Counted from the stretch's first letter, positions 47,862-59,227 are shown. The stretch: 64,000 nucleotides of DNA from Gammaproteobacteria bacterium (GCA_029210875.1 JARGFJ010000004.1:1-64000); one strand, 5' to 3'. Made by a program: numbers and translations. Notes: generated by a model from the sequence alone, not told the origin.

Positions 47862-50800
47862 TTACCTGATAATAATAATGTCAGCTCATCAGCTGCAACG
47901 GGCTTACTGAAATAGTAGCCTTGGGCATAGTGGCATCCCATGAGTGTTAATAACTCTTGTTGGGATTGATATTCAACACCTTCAGCAACCACATTCAACT
48001 TCAAGTTGTTCGCTAACGCAATGATCGATTTAACAATAGCGTGATCAGCGTTGTCTTTATACAACTCACTCACAAACGATCGATCAATCTTCAATACATC
48101 AACCGGAAATCGTTTCAAGTAACTCAAGCTGGAATAGCCTGTGCCAAAATCATCAATACTCAAAGAAACGCCTAATTTTTTAAGTTTTTTCATAATGGTG
48201 ATGGCTGTTTCCACATCGGTCATAAGCACACTTTCAGTAATTTCAAACTCTATTTTTTCTGGCTGAACAGCACAATTATTTATTAATGTTTGTATGTTAT
48301 TAACAAACTGTTTTTGTTGAAATTGTCGTGCCGACAAATTGATTGCCATGCTCTCCAATTGAGGAAAGTCAGTCAGCCATTGTTTCATCTGCTGACATGC
48401 TGTAGTGACAACCCATTCGCCAATAGGAATGATTAAACCGGTCTCTTCCGCCAACGTAATAAACTCAATCGGAGCCACCAAACCAAGCTCAGGGTGCTGC
48501 CAGCGAATCAATGCCTCCACACCCGTTATTTTGTTAGTCTGCAGATTTATTTTAGGTTGGTAATACAACAAAAATTGCTGTTGGGTAATGGCTAATCGTA
48601 ACGCTTTTTCCATGCTCATCCGACGCATTACTTTTTCATTAATTTCACGCGTGTAAAACTGGATGGTATTCCGACCCGATTCTTTCGCTATATACATAGC
48701 CGAATCAGCATGTTGAATCAGGTCATCACCCGAAACAGAATCATCGGGGCAGATACTGATACCGATACTAGCTGTAATCGTTAATTCATGCTCGGCAATC
48801 AAACACGGCTTAATGAGCTTGGACAACAACTTGTCCGCAATATGATTCACATCTGCCAAACTATCGATTTCTGGCAGGATCACGACAAACTCATCGCCAC
48901 CAAACCGCGCGACTGTATCATCAACGCGCAATGCTGAAAGTAAACGAGTTGCGACTATTTGTAACAGTTCATCGCCGATTTGATGTCCCAGCGAATCATT
49001 AATAATCTTGAATTGATCCAGATCGATAAATAAAACTGCCATTTTAGTTTGATGACGCTGAGACTGAGCTATCGCCTGATTGAGTCGATCACTTAACAAA
49101 TTACGATTTGGCAGATCGGTCAATTCATCATGGGTTGCCATAAAAGCAATTCTTTCTTGATCAGCTTTGCGTTCGCTAATATCTTCGATTACGGCAATGT
49201 AGTGAGTGATTGTTCCTTGTGCATCAACAAGCGGGGTAATGGTCTGAAAGATATAAACCAAACTACCATCTTTGCGGCGATTAACAAGCTCACCTTGCCA
49301 CACATTGCCACTGCTGATCGTTTGCCAGATATTTTTAGCATACCCTTGCGGTTGCTCAGATGATTTTAACAGACGCGGTGTTTGACCAATGACCTCATCC
49401 AGACAATACATGCTGTAGCGTTCAAATGCATGATTAACCCATTCAATCGCTCCATCCGCATTAGTAATCATAATAGCATTCGCTGTTTTTTCAACCGCAG
49501 CCTGATGCAAGCGCATCATGTGTTGATCTTCAGCCAGTTGGCAGATCAAACGCAAGTTAGCCGAGAAACTCGACAACATGCTCTGGTAATCACGATCAAA
49601 GCGTTTAACCGTCACTGTTTGCACACCGATGACGCCCTGCATCTCGTTACCAAAACAGAAAGGTAAAAACACATTGTCGAGTAAGCAATCATAGTTCAGG
49701 CGTTGCTGCCAGGTCGAAGACAGATCGGAATCGACTGTAACGCGAATCAGCTCTGCCTGATCAATACATCTCATCACCGGGCTATCTGATTCATGCAACC
49801 CTGACCATATTCCTCGTTCATCAAACAAAAAATCATCGCCTTCCCCTGCTGAAAACAAGCGAACATCTTTAGCTTGACATAACTTAATCCAGAACAAATC
49901 TACATCTAAAATGTGCACCATTTCATTGCAAATAAAATCCAGTACAACATCAACCGAACACGCTGAGGCCAGCACCATTTGTTCTGCTGTACGTAAGGTG
50001 TCATTAATAGTGCGTCGTAACCGAATTAGATGAATATTTTCAACCGTACCAACGATTAACGCACTGGAGTTACTATCTGCATCCCTATTTCTTTGCAGCG
50101 ACATGTCGACCCAAACATAACGTTTATCCTCGGTCATCATGCGTAACTCGCCTTGCCATGAATTGATAGAGTCAGTAATCAACGATTCCAATGTCTTTTG
50201 TACTACAACTCTATCCACAGGATGAACAAAATCCACTACAGACTTATTGAGTGAAGATCGATACTCATAACCAGTCAAGCTCTTCCATACCGAGCTTAAA
50301 AAGCGCCATTTGCCTTGTGCATCAATTTGAACGATAACTTCACGCACATTATTAATGACTCGGCGATAGCGGCGCTCTGACTTAATAATTTGCTGCGACT
50401 CTTCGGTTAAATCTTTATGCATCCGATCAATTGCACGGCTTAATTCCTCTAACTCATCATGTGTAGACAATAATTGGGTTTGTGGCGATGTTTTACCTTG
50501 TGCATAATCACGCAAGCGATGTGTCAACATAATTAAAGGATTAACCAATAACTTTCGTGCTGCCACATTGATCATTACGGCTAGTAAAAATATGGTGAAG
50601 ATCATAATCAAACCTATATGCACCGTTTTGTTGATCAGGGGTGCAAGCACTTCATCAGTGGGTACCAACCGCAAATAATGCCAGCCCATCGGCTCTATCG
50701 AAATCGCCACAACCTGATAGGATCGTCCTTGGATAAAAATGGCATTCTGTAATTGAGCGCGTGCTGATACGGGTTGTTGCAAAACCTGAATTAATGCCGT

Positions 50801-51667
50801 TTCATTTGGATCAAGTTCAAATGTCTCAGGGTTTTGTTCCAATTCTTGCTGCCACGGTCCAGCCAGAATAAAGCCGCCACGACTATCGACAATAATATGC
50901 TGCTCGCCTTTGTACTCATCAGCTTGCGAATACAATAAGGAGAATAGATCTTTTAGCTGGATATCATGACCTAATGTCGCTCGCCATTGCCCATCAATGT
51001 CTAATGGATAGACAGCACTGACCATCCAGGTTTTTGAGACATCATCAAACAAGGCGGGAGTCCACTTAACGACTCTATCTGGATTCTGTTCTGGAGATGC
51101 TAATGTCATCCATGGCGTTGTTGTGTAATCGGTATCAGGCATCATCAAATACACAAAGTCAGGATAACTTAGATCAAAAATGAGTTCACTACGGTCATGT
51201 CTCAACATCCAGACATTATCAGCAACACCATTTAACGGCAATGCCGATCCATATTTAGTAAAGACATCCAGAGCTGTACCATAAAACGACTTATCGCTGT
51301 CAGTTGGCTCATCGTCGATGGGTAAAAACAAACCTGCCTGTGAGCTACCATCATAAATCTCACGACGATTACGCCAGATACCATCATCAGAACGCATCAT
51401 GGTGCGATTAAAATTATCAATGGCATAAGGCCGAGCCTGACTCAACTCACGGCTCAATAAACGTGCCAGTGATTGCAGACTACTATGGGTAGCGATTAAA
51501 TTAGTTCGGTGAATATCAACCAAAAGCTGTGTTTGGTTTTTGATTTCAGCCATTTCAGTTCTAAGTAAGGATTTTTGTGAACTGTAATAAAAAAACAATA
51601 ATGCCGGAATTAACACCGACAAGACACACACCATCACCATTAAACTTAATTTGCGAGACAGATTCAT
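47858..51667 (-). CDS. Membrane sensor diguanylate cyclase/phosphodiesterase
   Basis: 1269-residue c-di-GMP signalling protein. In order: N-terminal helix (about 9-29), large periplasmic cache-type sensor domain, second helix (about 350-370), HAMP, PAS (about 430-545), GAF-like domain (about 560-715), second PAS (about 720-845), GGDEF (motif RFGGDEFVVIL near 922) and EAL (GVEALIRW near 1052). Catalytic signatures are intact in both output domains: GGDEF for synthesis; FEITESVL, IDDFGTGYSSL and the AEGVE segment for hydrolysis. Which activity dominates cannot be read. Inserted between holC and valS, it may be a lineage-specific addition. The ligand of the periplasmic domain is unknown. Confidence 0.93.
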   Translation of the reverse strand: MNLSRKLSLMVMVCVLSVLIPALLFFYYSSQKSLLRTEMAEIKNQTQLLVDIHRTNLIATHSSLQSLARLLSRELSQARPYAIDNFNRTMMRSDDGIWRNRREIYDGSSQAGLFLPIDDEPTDSDKSFYGTALDVFTKYGSALPLNGVADNVWMLRHDRSELIFDLSYPDFVYLMMPDTDYTTTPWMTLASPEQNPDRVVKWTPALFDDVSKTWMVSAVYPLDIDGQWRATLGHDIQLKDLFSLLYSQADEYKGEQHIIVDSRGGFILAGPWQQELEQNPETFELDPNETALIQVLQQPVSARAQLQNAIFIQGRSYQVVAISIEPMGWHYLRLVPTDEVLAPLINKTVHIGLIMIFTIFLLAVMINVAARKLLVNPLIMLTHRLRDYAQGKTSPQTQLLSTHDELEELSRAIDRMHKDLTEESQQIIKSERRYRRVINNVREVIVQIDAQGKWRFLSSVWKSLTGYEYRSSLNKSVVDFVHPVDRVVVQKTLESLITDSINSWQGELRMMTEDKRYVWVDMSLQRNRDADSNSSALIVGTVENIHLIRLRRTINDTLRTAEQMVLASACSVDVVLDFICNEMVHILDVDLFWIKLCQAKDVRLFSAGEGDDFLFDERGIWSGLHESDSPVMRCIDQAELIRVTVDSDLSSTWQQRLNYDCLLDNVFLPFCFGNEMQGVIGVQTVTVKRFDRDYQSMLSSFSANLRLICQLAEDQHMMRLHQAAVEKTANAIMITNADGAIEWVNHAFERYSMYCLDEVIGQTPRLLKSSEQPQGYAKNIWQTISSGNVWQGELVNRRKDGSLVYIFQTITPLVDAQGTITHYIAVIEDISERKADQERIAFMATHDELTDLPNRNLLSDRLNQAIAQSQRHQTKMAVLFIDLDQFKIINDSLGHQIGDELLQIVATRLLSALRVDDTVARFGGDEFVVILPEIDSLADVNHIADKLLSKLIKPCLIAEHELTITASIGISICPDDSVSGDDLIQHADSAMYIAKESGRNTIQFYTREINEKVMRRMSMEKALRLAITQQQFLLYYQPKINLQTNKITGVEALIRWQHPELGLVAPIEFITLAEETGLIIPIGEWVVTTACQQMKQWLTDFPQLESMAINLSARQFQQKQFVNNIQTLINNCAVQPEKIEFEITESVLMTDVETAITIMKKLKKLGVSLSIDDFGTGYSSLSYLKRFPVDVLKIDRSFVSELYKDNADHAIVKSIIALANNLKLNVVAEGVEYQSQQELLTLMGCHYAQGYYFSKPVAADELTLLLSGN

Positions 51668-51779
51668 TTGTTCACCCTATCCTGGACGACTCCATTGGTA
51701 TCTCTATCCTCACTGACATAGTCAACAATTAAAGATGTATAATGCGCGTCTTTATCTTCATATTCAACCGACAATTATT

Positions 51780-54533
51780 ATGGAAAAAACCTACACTCCT
51801 GACGCAATCGAACAACGCTGGTACCAAATATGGGAACAAAACGGCGAATTCACACCTTCTGGTCAAGGTATGCCTTACGCCATTATGTTGCCCCCGCCCA
51901 ATGTCACTGGTAGCTTGCACATGGGTCATGGCTTTAATAATACGATCATGGATACCCTCAGCCGTTACCATCGAATGAAAGGTGATAACACCTTATGGCA
52001 GCCAGGCACTGATCATGCCGGTATTGCAACTCAAATGGTGGTTGAACGCCAATTGAATGCCGAAGGTAAAACCCGTCATGATCTCGGTCGCGATAAATTC
52101 ATTGATCGCATCTGGGATTGGAAGCAAGAATCGGGTGACAACATTACCCGCCAATTACGTCGTCTTGGCTCTTCTTTAGATTGGTCGCGTGATCGTTTCA
52201 CCATGGACCAAGACTTATCTGAAGCGGTCAAACATGTGTTTGTACAATTGCATAGAGAAGGTCTGATTTATCGTGGCAAACGCTTGGTCAATTGGGATCC
52301 TGTCTTACATACTGCCGTGTCAGATCTCGAAGTACTATCTGAAGAAGAATCAGGTCATTTGTGGCATTTTCGTTATCCATTAACCGATGGTTCAGGTCAT
52401 TTGATTGTTGCCACAACACGTCCTGAAACCATGTTAGGTGATACAGCTGTTGCTGTTCATCCTGGGGATGAGCGTTATCAACATCTGGTTGGTAAAACTA
52501 TTACCTTGCCACTTGTTGGTCGTGAAATTCCTATTATTGCCGATGACTATGTTGATCCTGAATTTGGTACCGGCTGCGTTAAAATTACGCCTGCACATGA
52601 CTTTAATGATGCCGAAATGGGCCAACGTCATAATCTCGAACAAATCAATGTTCTTACCATTGATGCCGCCATCAATGACAATGCACCCGAAAAGTACCGT
52701 GGTTTAGATCGTTATGAAGCACGTGATGTTATTGTCCATGATCTGAAAGAGCTTGGCTTATTAGAAGGTATTAAAGATCACACCTTGATGGTACCTCGTG
52801 GTGATCGTTCTGGTGCTGTTATTGAACCCTTCTTAACTGATCAGTGGTATGTCAAAGCCGATGTGTTGGCTGAACCCGCTGTTAAAGCCGTGCAAGAAGG
52901 TAAAGTTAAATTTGTACCGGGCAACTGGGATAAAACCTTTTATAACTGGATGGATGGCATTCAAGATTGGTGTATTTCACGCCAAATCTGGTGGGGACAC
53001 CGTATTCCAGCGTGGTATGACCAGGATGGTAATGTCTATGTTGCCCATGATGAAAAACAAGTTCGCACACAACATAATCTCGCGGATGATGTTGTTCTGA
53101 CTCAAGATGAAGATGTATTAGATACCTGGTTTTCATCGGCACTTTGGCCCTTCTCAACATTAGGTTGGCCTCAAAATACTGATGCTTTAAACACATGGTA
53201 TCCAACTAGCGTCTTGGTCACTGGTTTTGACATCATCTTCTTCTGGGTTGCCAGAATGATGATGATGGGCATCCATTTTATGGGCGATGTGCCATTTAAA
53301 GAAGTTTATATTCACGGTCTGGTGCGTGATTCACATGGTCATAAAATGTCTAAATCAAAAGGTAATGTGCTAGATCCTATTGATATTATCGATGGTATTG
53401 ATTTAGAAACATTAGTTGCCAAACGCACCTCTGGCATGATGCAACCACAGCTTGCCGCCAAAATCGAAAGAGCCACTCGTAACGAATTCCCGCAAGGCAT
53501 CGAAGCACATGGTACTGATGCCCTGCGTTTTACCTTTGCATCATTGGCTTCAACCGGTCGTGATATCAACTTTGATATGAACCGTATTGGTGGCTATCGT
53601 AATTTCTGTAATAAATTATGGAATGCCGCCCGTTATGTGTTGATGAATACCGAAGGCCAAGATACTGGTATTGATAACACCAATGTTGAGTTAAGTTTGG
53701 CTGATCGTTGGATTATGTCAAAATTACAATCAACTGAACAAGCGGTGACTGCCGCCATTGAAAGCTATCGTTTTGATCATGCCGCCCAGGAAATTTATGA
53801 GTTCATCTGGAACAACTATTGTGACTGGTATTTAGAACTGTCAAAACCAGTATTAAATAACGACAATGCGAGCGAACAAGCCAAGCGTGGTACCCGCCGT
53901 ACCTTGGTGCGTGTATTAGAAACGGTATTACGTTTAACGCATCCCTTTATGCCGTTTATCACTGAAGAAATTTGGCAAACTATCGCACCACTTGCGGGTA
54001 AATCAGGTTCGTCAATTATGAGCCAGCCTTATCCTGTTGCCGATTCAACGAAAATCGATGAAACTGCCGTTGCCGATATGGAATGGCTAATGGAATTTAT
54101 TACAGGCATTCGTTCAATTCGCTCACAAATGAACATTCCACCCAAAAAGCAACTGCCTGTTTTATTAAATAACAGTAGTGATATCGACCAGCAACGTTTA
54201 CATTCAAATCGTGACTTTTTAAGTCGTCTGGCTAATCTGGAACATATTGTCTTGTTAGAAGGGGATGCTCCGGCTTCCGCTACCGCTCTTGTTGGCAAAA
54301 TGGAGATTCTGATCCCATTAGAAGGTTTAATTGATAAACAAGCTGAATTGGATCGTCTTGATAAAGAAATTACAAAACTTGATAAAGTGATCAAGCAATC
54401 AGCAGGCAAATTGAGCAATGAAAATTACGTTGCCAAAGCGCCAGCTGATGTTGTTCAAAAACAACGTGACAAGTTAGCTGAAATGGAACAGTCATTGTCA
54501 CAACTGCAACAGCAACGTAATTCATTAGCTTAA
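51780..54533 (+). CDS. valS: Valyl-tRNA synthetase
   Basis: 917-residue class I synthetase. HMGH in [15 protein letters not shown] is the HIGH motif, and [12 protein letters not shown] the KMSKS loop; the editing domain and a C-terminal coiled coil (about 850-915) are present. The ATG at 51780 gives METKTY-like [11 protein letters not shown] in standard position; the frame to 51735 has no ribosome site and is rejected. It stands divergent from the sensor gene and ends in a strong terminator. Confidence 0.96.
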   Translation: MEKTYTPDAIEQRWYQIWEQNGEFTPSGQGMPYAIMLPPPNVTGSLHMGHGFNNTIMDTLSRYHRMKGDNTLWQPGTDHAGIATQMVVERQLNAEGKTRHDLGRDKFIDRIWDWKQESGDNITRQLRRLGSSLDWSRDRFTMDQDLSEAVKHVFVQLHREGLIYRGKRLVNWDPVLHTAVSDLEVLSEEESGHLWHFRYPLTDGSGHLIVATTRPETMLGDTAVAVHPGDERYQHLVGKTITLPLVGREIPIIADDYVDPEFGTGCVKITPAHDFNDAEMGQRHNLEQINVLTIDAAINDNAPEKYRGLDRYEARDVIVHDLKELGLLEGIKDHTLMVPRGDRSGAVIEPFLTDQWYVKADVLAEPAVKAVQEGKVKFVPGNWDKTFYNWMDGIQDWCISRQIWWGHRIPAWYDQDGNVYVAHDEKQVRTQHNLADDVVLTQDEDVLDTWFSSALWPFSTLGWPQNTDALNTWYPTSVLVTGFDIIFFWVARMMMMGIHFMGDVPFKEVYIHGLVRDSHGHKMSKSKGNVLDPIDIIDGIDLETLVAKRTSGMMQPQLAAKIERATRNEFPQGIEAHGTDALRFTFASLASTGRDINFDMNRIGGYRNFCNKLWNAARYVLMNTEGQDTGIDNTNVELSLADRWIMSKLQSTEQAVTAAIESYRFDHAAQEIYEFIWNNYCDWYLELSKPVLNNDNASEQAKRGTRRTLVRVLETVLRLTHPFMPFITEEIWQTIAPLAGKSGSSIMSQPYPVADSTKIDETAVADMEWLMEFITGIRSIRSQMNIPPKKQLPVLLNNSSDIDQQRLHSNRDFLSRLANLEHIVLLEGDAPASATALVGKMEILIPLEGLIDKQAELDRLDKEITKLDKVIKQSAGKLSNENYVAKAPADVVQKQRDKLAEMEQSLSQLQQQRNSLA

Positions 54534-54543
54534 ACACTTAAAT

Positions 54544-54581
54544 TCAGGTTCTATCGATCAAATCAGGTTCTATCGATCAAA
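54544..54581. repeat. Perfect 19-bp tandem duplication after valS
   Basis: TCAGGTTCTATCGATCAAA occurs twice head to tail (54544-54562 and 54563-54581) directly before the valS terminator stem. Confidence 0.9.
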
Positions 54582-54622
54582 AAGGGTCGGATTAATTGAA
54601 GCTTAATCCGACCCTTTTTTTA
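54581..54622. terminator. Terminator of valS (probably bidirectional)
   Basis: AAAGGGTCGGATTAA (54581-54595) pairs perfectly with TTAATCCGACCCTTT (54603-54617), followed by more Ts. The 15-bp stem is long, and the A-run on the left lets it serve the convergent hemerythrin gene as well. Confidence 0.9.
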
Positions 54623-54650
54623 CCGTTAGTAACTTAACTGGTAGTGCTGC

Positions 54651-55109
54651 CTATCCGAATAGGCGGTTAAACCAACTTTTTCCACTATGTTTTTCTTTAT
54701 CGCCATGTCCGTTAGATTCCAGATTAGCTTTTACACAATCAACATAATCCGCATCATCATGCTTGATATGGTTGATGATCCATCTGGACAACATAGTGTG
54801 TAACTCTGTAGTAATATCCTCACCAAGCTCAAACCGTTCTAAATATTCCTGGATGCGACGAGTGAATAAATCGTGTACTTTTTTATGCGGTTTGCAAAAT
54901 TTGTAACCGGCCTCTTCCTGCAGACTTTCTTCAAACGCAAAGTGCGACAAAGTATAATCTACACAGTCATTTAGCACGTCTGCAATAGCTTGCTGATCAT
55001 TATTTTTTTTGGCTTGTTCAAGCTCATTGATGAATTCAACAATACGCATGTGCTGTTGATCAATCACTTTTATGCCTATTTCCAGACTGTTATCCCATAC
55101 AATAGCCAC
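54651..55109 (-). CDS. Bacteriohemerythrin
   Basis: 152-residue single-domain hemerythrin binding O2 at a di-iron site. All ligands are present when numbered from the GTG at 55109: His20, His56 with Glu60 (SHFAFEE), His75 and His79 (HKKVH), His114 and Asp119. AGGAGGG stands six bases before that GTG and only one base before the ATG at 55115, so GTG giving MAIVWDNSLEIGI is preferred; the frame to 55205 is rejected. About 30 residues of basic/glycine tail follow the fold. Role may be O2 storage, sensing or iron handling. Confidence 0.9.
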   Translation of the reverse strand: MAIVWDNSLEIGIKVIDQQHMRIVEFINELEQAKKNNDQQAIADVLNDCVDYTLSHFAFEESLQEEAGYKFCKPHKKVHDLFTRRIQEYLERFELGEDITTELHTMLSRWIINHIKHDDADYVDCVKANLESNGHGDKEKHSGKSWFNRLFG

Positions 55110-55314
55110 GTTCATCCCTCCTGATAAATATGTTGCCAATACCCTATTTGCTAACGCCCAAGAGTATACGACAAGTCCAAGTTTATAATTGACGTAATCG
55201 ACCATTACTTGATCTGGTTCAAAAAACGTTATACGTCTATGGTGACCTAGAAAAGTATTTTTGTGATTGTGCTCAACAGCAAGACACCAATTGAATTGAC
55301 ACGAAAATGAGACA

Positions 55315-55452
55315 ATGAAACAAATAGCACAGTTAATTCAGCAGCTTAGATATCGGTATAGTAAAGTATTTCCAGACCTTTACTCCAATGCTAACCTAGT
55401 CAATTTATTAATTAGCGTTTTTATACTTGCTTACGTTTTTGCACCCAGGTAG
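55315..55452 (+). CDS. Possible 45-residue single-helix membrane peptide
   Basis: [22 protein letters not shown] ... ending FAPR, with a basic N-terminal part and one hydrophobic stretch ([16 protein letters not shown]). It overlaps the end of the convergent malic enzyme gene by 22 bases. Ribosome site is weak. The surrounding gap (55206-55430) shows nothing else that I can support. Confidence 0.22.
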   Translation: MKQIAQLIQQLRYRYSKVFPDLYSNANLVNLLISVFILAYVFAPR

Positions 55453-57131
55453 TGATAATCCCGATATTCCGGGATCCAAAAGTGTTTTTCTATGGCTGCG
55501 ATTAACGCCTCATCGGACAGCTCGGGTGCTACGCCCTGTTCTTGCCCTACTTTTGCTATAACCATCGCAATTTTTTTACTTAATGTAACAATGTCAGTTA
55601 ATGGTGGCAGTAAAGCGCCTTCGCCTGTTTGCACCATTGGTGAAGAGTTTGCGAGTGCTTCACTTGCTGCAATTAACATTTCATCGGTGATCCGTGACAC
55701 TTTGCCAGCAACCACAGCCAAGCCAAATGCAGGAAATATATAGCTGTTATTGCATTGGGGAATCCTATAACGACGATCATTAAAGTCGATCGGATCAAAT
55801 GGACTTCCGGTTGCAATAATCGCCTTGCCATCGGTCCAGTTCAATAACTGTTCCGGTGTCGCTTCAATCTGACGTGATGGATTACTAAGCGGCAAAATGA
55901 TGGGACGCTCACATTTTTGCCACATTGTTTCAATGATTGCTTGTGTGAATAATCCTGCTTGTCCGGATACCCCTATTAATGTTGTCGCATTAGTGTATTT
56001 GACTACTTCGGCTAACGAAGCATAATGGCTTTGTATTTGCCAATCATTAACCACGGTTTTAGCTTTACTAAAGGCTTGCTGAAAATCTGGCAAATCCATG
56101 CCTTGTGTTAATAAACCATGTCTATCGACCATAAATATTTGGCTTCTGGCTTGTAGTTCTGACAGTCCTTCGCTACGCATTTGAGCCACAATTTGTTCAG
56201 CAATACCACAGCCTGCTGCCCCAGCACCTGCAAATACAATTATCTGCTGACTTAATCGTTCATTTTTTGCATAACAGGCAGCGAGCAAGGTGCCGACTGT
56301 AACCGAGGCTGTACCTTGAATATCATCGTTAAAACAGCATAGCTGATCGCGATAACGCTTTAATAATGGCAAAGCATTGGTCTGATTAAAGTCTTCAAAT
56401 TGCAATAATACTTCGGGCCAACGTTTTTTTACTGCTGTAATAAATAAACCGACAAATTCATCATATTCATTTTGCTCGATTCGAGGGTGTTGCCAACCAA
56501 GGTAGTACGGATCGTTTAATAATTTCTCATTATTAGTACCGACATCAAGCATGATAGGTAATGTATACGCTGGACTGATTCCACCACAAATCGTATACAA
56601 AGATAGTTTTCCGATAGGAATGCCCATGCCACCTACACCTTGATCGCCCAAGCCTAAAATACGGCTACCATCGGTTACCACAATCACTTTTACATTACGT
56701 TTGCTGACATTGGCCAGTATGTCATCAATTCGGTGTCGTTCGGGATAAGAGACAAACAGACCGCGAGTACGTCGATAAATTTCAGAAAAGCGTTCACACG
56801 CTTCACCGACAACAGGGGTATAGATAATCGGCATCATCTCTTCAAGATGATCGTGTAACAAACGATAAAACAGTGTTTCATTTTCATCTTGCTTTGCACG
56901 CAGATAAATATGTTTATTTATTGGCTCATCAAAGCTCGAATACTGTTGGTATGCTCGTGCAACTTGCTGTTCGAGTGTCTCATAACACTGAGGTAATAAT
57001 CCTGTAAGCTTGAAACAACGCCGTTCTTGCTCACTAAAAGCACAGCCTTTATTGAGTAAAGGCATACTCAACAAGGTTGAACCAGAATACGTCAATGTGA
57101 TCGGTGACTTGATAGAACCTTGTTGTTTCAT
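55431..57131 (-). CDS. maeA: NAD-dependent malic enzyme
   Basis: 566-residue malic enzyme of the large (SfcA/MaeA) class, oxidatively decarboxylating malate to pyruvate. The catalytic region [43 protein letters not shown] and the nucleotide loop [15 protein letters not shown] are intact, as is [16 protein letters not shown] rather than NADP preference is inferred from the class. A nested inverted repeat occupies its promoter region. Confidence 0.94.
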   Translation of the reverse strand: MKQQGSIKSPITLTYSGSTLLSMPLLNKGCAFSEQERRCFKLTGLLPQCYETLEQQVARAYQQYSSFDEPINKHIYLRAKQDENETLFYRLLHDHLEEMMPIIYTPVVGEACERFSEIYRRTRGLFVSYPERHRIDDILANVSKRNVKVIVVTDGSRILGLGDQGVGGMGIPIGKLSLYTICGGISPAYTLPIMLDVGTNNEKLLNDPYYLGWQHPRIEQNEYDEFVGLFITAVKKRWPEVLLQFEDFNQTNALPLLKRYRDQLCCFNDDIQGTASVTVGTLLAACYAKNERLSQQIIVFAGAGAAGCGIAEQIVAQMRSEGLSELQARSQIFMVDRHGLLTQGMDLPDFQQAFSKAKTVVNDWQIQSHYASLAEVVKYTNATTLIGVSGQAGLFTQAIIETMWQKCERPIILPLSNPSRQIEATPEQLLNWTDGKAIIATGSPFDPIDFNDRRYRIPQCNNSYIFPAFGLAVVAGKVSRITDEMLIAASEALANSSPMVQTGEGALLPPLTDIVTLSKKIAMVIAKVGQEQGVAPELSDEALIAAIEKHFWIPEYRDYHYLGAKT

Positions 57132-57133
57132 GC

Positions 57134-57185
57134 GTGCCCCTATTTTTAGATAGTTGTTGTACTGAATAATACAACTAAATTAGGG
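57134..57185. promoter_or_regulatory. Nested inverted repeat in the maeA promoter region
   Basis: Outer arms GCCCCTA (57134-57140) and TAGGGGC (57179-57185); inner arms GTTGTA (57154-57159) and TACAAC (57168-57173). On the minus strand TTGTAT and TATCTA are 16 bases apart inside the structure, a plausible promoter for maeA. It may be an operator, or a terminator-like fold for sufT without a T-run. Confidence 0.4.
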
Positions 57186-57213
57186 GCTAATTGTAGGATG
57201 ATGTAAATTTTAT

Positions 57214-57546
57214 TTAAAACATGCCTAATTGAAGCTGCGCGGCTTCCGTCATCATGTCTTTAGTCCAAGGTGGATCCCAAACTAACTCAACATGGACTTT
57301 GTTGACACCGTCCACTGTTGCTACTTTTGCTTCAATATCGCCAGGGAAAGATTGCGCAACTGGACACCCAGGCGCTGTCAAGGTCATATTGATATTGACA
57401 TTGCCTGAATCACTGATGCTGATATCGTAAATAAGACCTAACTCATAGATATTGATCGGGATTTCAGGATCAAAGATGGTTTTAAGCATCTCAATCACAT
57501 CTTCTTTCAGCTCTTCAGGTGTCATTTTAAAATCTTGTAAACTCAT
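57214..57546 (-). CDS. sufT: SUF-associated Fe-S maturation protein SufT
   Basis: 110-residue DUF59/MIP18-family protein. DPEIPINIYELGLIYDI and TLTAPGCPVAQSFPGDI with the family cysteine, and VELVWDPPWTKDMM are diagnostic. It promotes maturation of Fe-S proteins. Last gene of the SUF operon, 8 bases after sufU. Confidence 0.94.
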   Translation of the reverse strand: MSLQDFKMTPEELKEDVIEMLKTIFDPEIPINIYELGLIYDISISDSGNVNINMTLTAPGCPVAQSFPGDIEAKVATVDGVNKVHVELVWDPPWTKDMMTEAAQLQLGMF

Positions 57547-57554
57547 GCTCTGCT

Positions 57555-58007
57555 CTATTCTGTTGTTACTGAAATATCGTGATCGTTATCCATTGCGGCA
57601 TGGATAGTGTGCCAAGATAAGGTTGCACATTTAACGCGTGCTGGAAATTCCTTTACACCACTTAATACTTCTAATTTACCTAATGACGATGTATCTATTT
57701 CTTCGCCCGTCATTTGTTTATGCACAAGCGTGTATAAACGATCTGCTTCAGCAATGGTTTTGCCTTTTAAAGCTTCGGTCATTAACGAGGCTGAAGCAAC
57801 GGAAATAGCACAACCACTACCCTGAAAACTGACATCTTCAATCACATCACCATTCAATTTGAGATACACAACCAAAGCATCACCACACAATGGATTATTG
57901 CCATGTGCAAGATGATTAGCATCACTCATTTCACGAAAGTTACGTGGTTTTTTATTGTGATCCATGATCACTTGTTGATATAAATCTCTTAAATCACCAG
58001 CACTCAT
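57555..58007 (-). CDS. sufU: SufU/IscU-type Fe-S scaffold or sulfur acceptor
   Basis: 150-residue SufU-like protein. The three cysteines (PLCGD, GSGCAIS, RVKCATLSW) and the conserved Asp are present; the insert between the second and third cysteines and operon position next to sufS favour SufU, the zinc-bound sulfur acceptor, over IscU. Its start overlaps the sufS stop by one base. Confidence 0.92.
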   Translation of the reverse strand: MSAGDLRDLYQQVIMDHNKKPRNFREMSDANHLAHGNNPLCGDALVVYLKLNGDVIEDVSFQGSGCAISVASASLMTEALKGKTIAEADRLYTLVHKQMTGEEIDTSSLGKLEVLSGVKEFPARVKCATLSWHTIHAAMDNDHDISVTTE

Positions 58008-59227
58008 TAGGCAAATAGCTCCTGTACTTTTTTGATTGCATCTACTAAGGCATCAATTTCTTCAAAGGTATTATAAAAAGCAAATGAAGCACGCGCTGTT
58101 GCTGGAATACCAAAAAACTGCATAACCGGCTGAGCACAATGATGACCGGTGCGAATTGCCACACCTTGTTGATCAAAAATGGTACCCACATCATGAGGAT
58201 GTACACCCGCGATCATAAATGACACTACGCTGGCTTTATGCTCTGCTCTACCAATAATGCGAACACCATCCAGTGCGTCTAAACGTGTTGTAGCCACCAC
58301 CAATAAATCATGTTCATGCTGAGCGATCTTATCAACACCCAATGTTTGCATATAATCTATAGCCGCACCCAAACCAATTGCGCCAGCAATATGCGGGGTG
58401 CCTGCTTCAAATTTATATGGCAACTCATTGTACTGCGTATGGGCGAAACTGACCGATAAAATCATGTCACCACCACCCTGCCATGGTGGCATCGCTTCTA
58501 ATAAATCTTGCTTGCCATACAAGGCACCGATACCAGTAGGCGCAAACATTTTATGACCAGAAAACACATAAAAGTCACAGTCCAGATCCTGTACATCAAC
58601 AGCCATATGTGGCACGGCCTGAGCACCATCAACTAATACAGGAATACCTTTAGCATGCGCTTTTGCAATCATATCTTTAACAGGGTTAATCGTACCCAAA
58701 GCATTAGAAACATGGCCTACTGCCATGATTTTGGTCCGTTCGTTTAGTAATTCATTTAAACCTGATAAATCCAGTTCACCTTTAGTTGTCATCGGGATGA
58801 CTTTTAAGTTAGCGCCTGTTTGTTCACACACCATTTGCCAGGGCACAATATTGGCGTGATGTTCCATATGACTAATTAAAACGTCATCACCTTTGGCTAA
58901 CATTGGACGCACAAAACTTTGTGCAACCAAGTTCACTGCTTCAGTAGCGCCACGAACAAAGATAATTTCTTTATCAGATTTGGCATTGACAAAGGCACGC
59001 ACTTTATCGCGAGCACCTTCATAGGCATCAGTGGCACGTTGACTTAAACGATGAACACCACGATGAACGTTGGCATTGTCTTGTCGATAATAATCAGAAA
59101 TCGCATCAATAACCTGATTTGGTTTTTGACTGCTCGCCGCATTATCTAAATAGACTAGCGGATGACCGTTGATCTGCTGATCAAGGATCGGAAAATCTCG
59201 GCGGATAGCAGCTAAATCTAAGCTCAT
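58007..59227 (-). CDS. sufS: Cysteine desulfurase SufS
   Basis: 406-residue class II PLP-dependent cysteine desulfurase. The PLP lysine is in FSGHKMFAPTG, the active-site Cys in RTGHHCAQPVM; YLDNAASSQKP near the start and HVSNALG are typical. It supplies persulfide sulfur to the SUF system. Overlaps sufD by 4 bases. Confidence 0.96.
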   Translation of the reverse strand: MSLDLAAIRRDFPILDQQINGHPLVYLDNAASSQKPNQVIDAISDYYRQDNANVHRGVHRLSQRATDAYEGARDKVRAFVNAKSDKEIIFVRGATEAVNLVAQSFVRPMLAKGDDVLISHMEHHANIVPWQMVCEQTGANLKVIPMTTKGELDLSGLNELLNERTKIMAVGHVSNALGTINPVKDMIAKAHAKGIPVLVDGAQAVPHMAVDVQDLDCDFYVFSGHKMFAPTGIGALYGKQDLLEAMPPWQGGGDMILSVSFAHTQYNELPYKFEAGTPHIAGAIGLGAAIDYMQTLGVDKIAQHEHDLLVVATTRLDALDGVRIIGRAEHKASVVSFMIAGVHPHDVGTIFDQQGVAIRTGHHCAQPVMQFFGIPATARASFAFYNTFEEIDALVDAIKKVQELFA

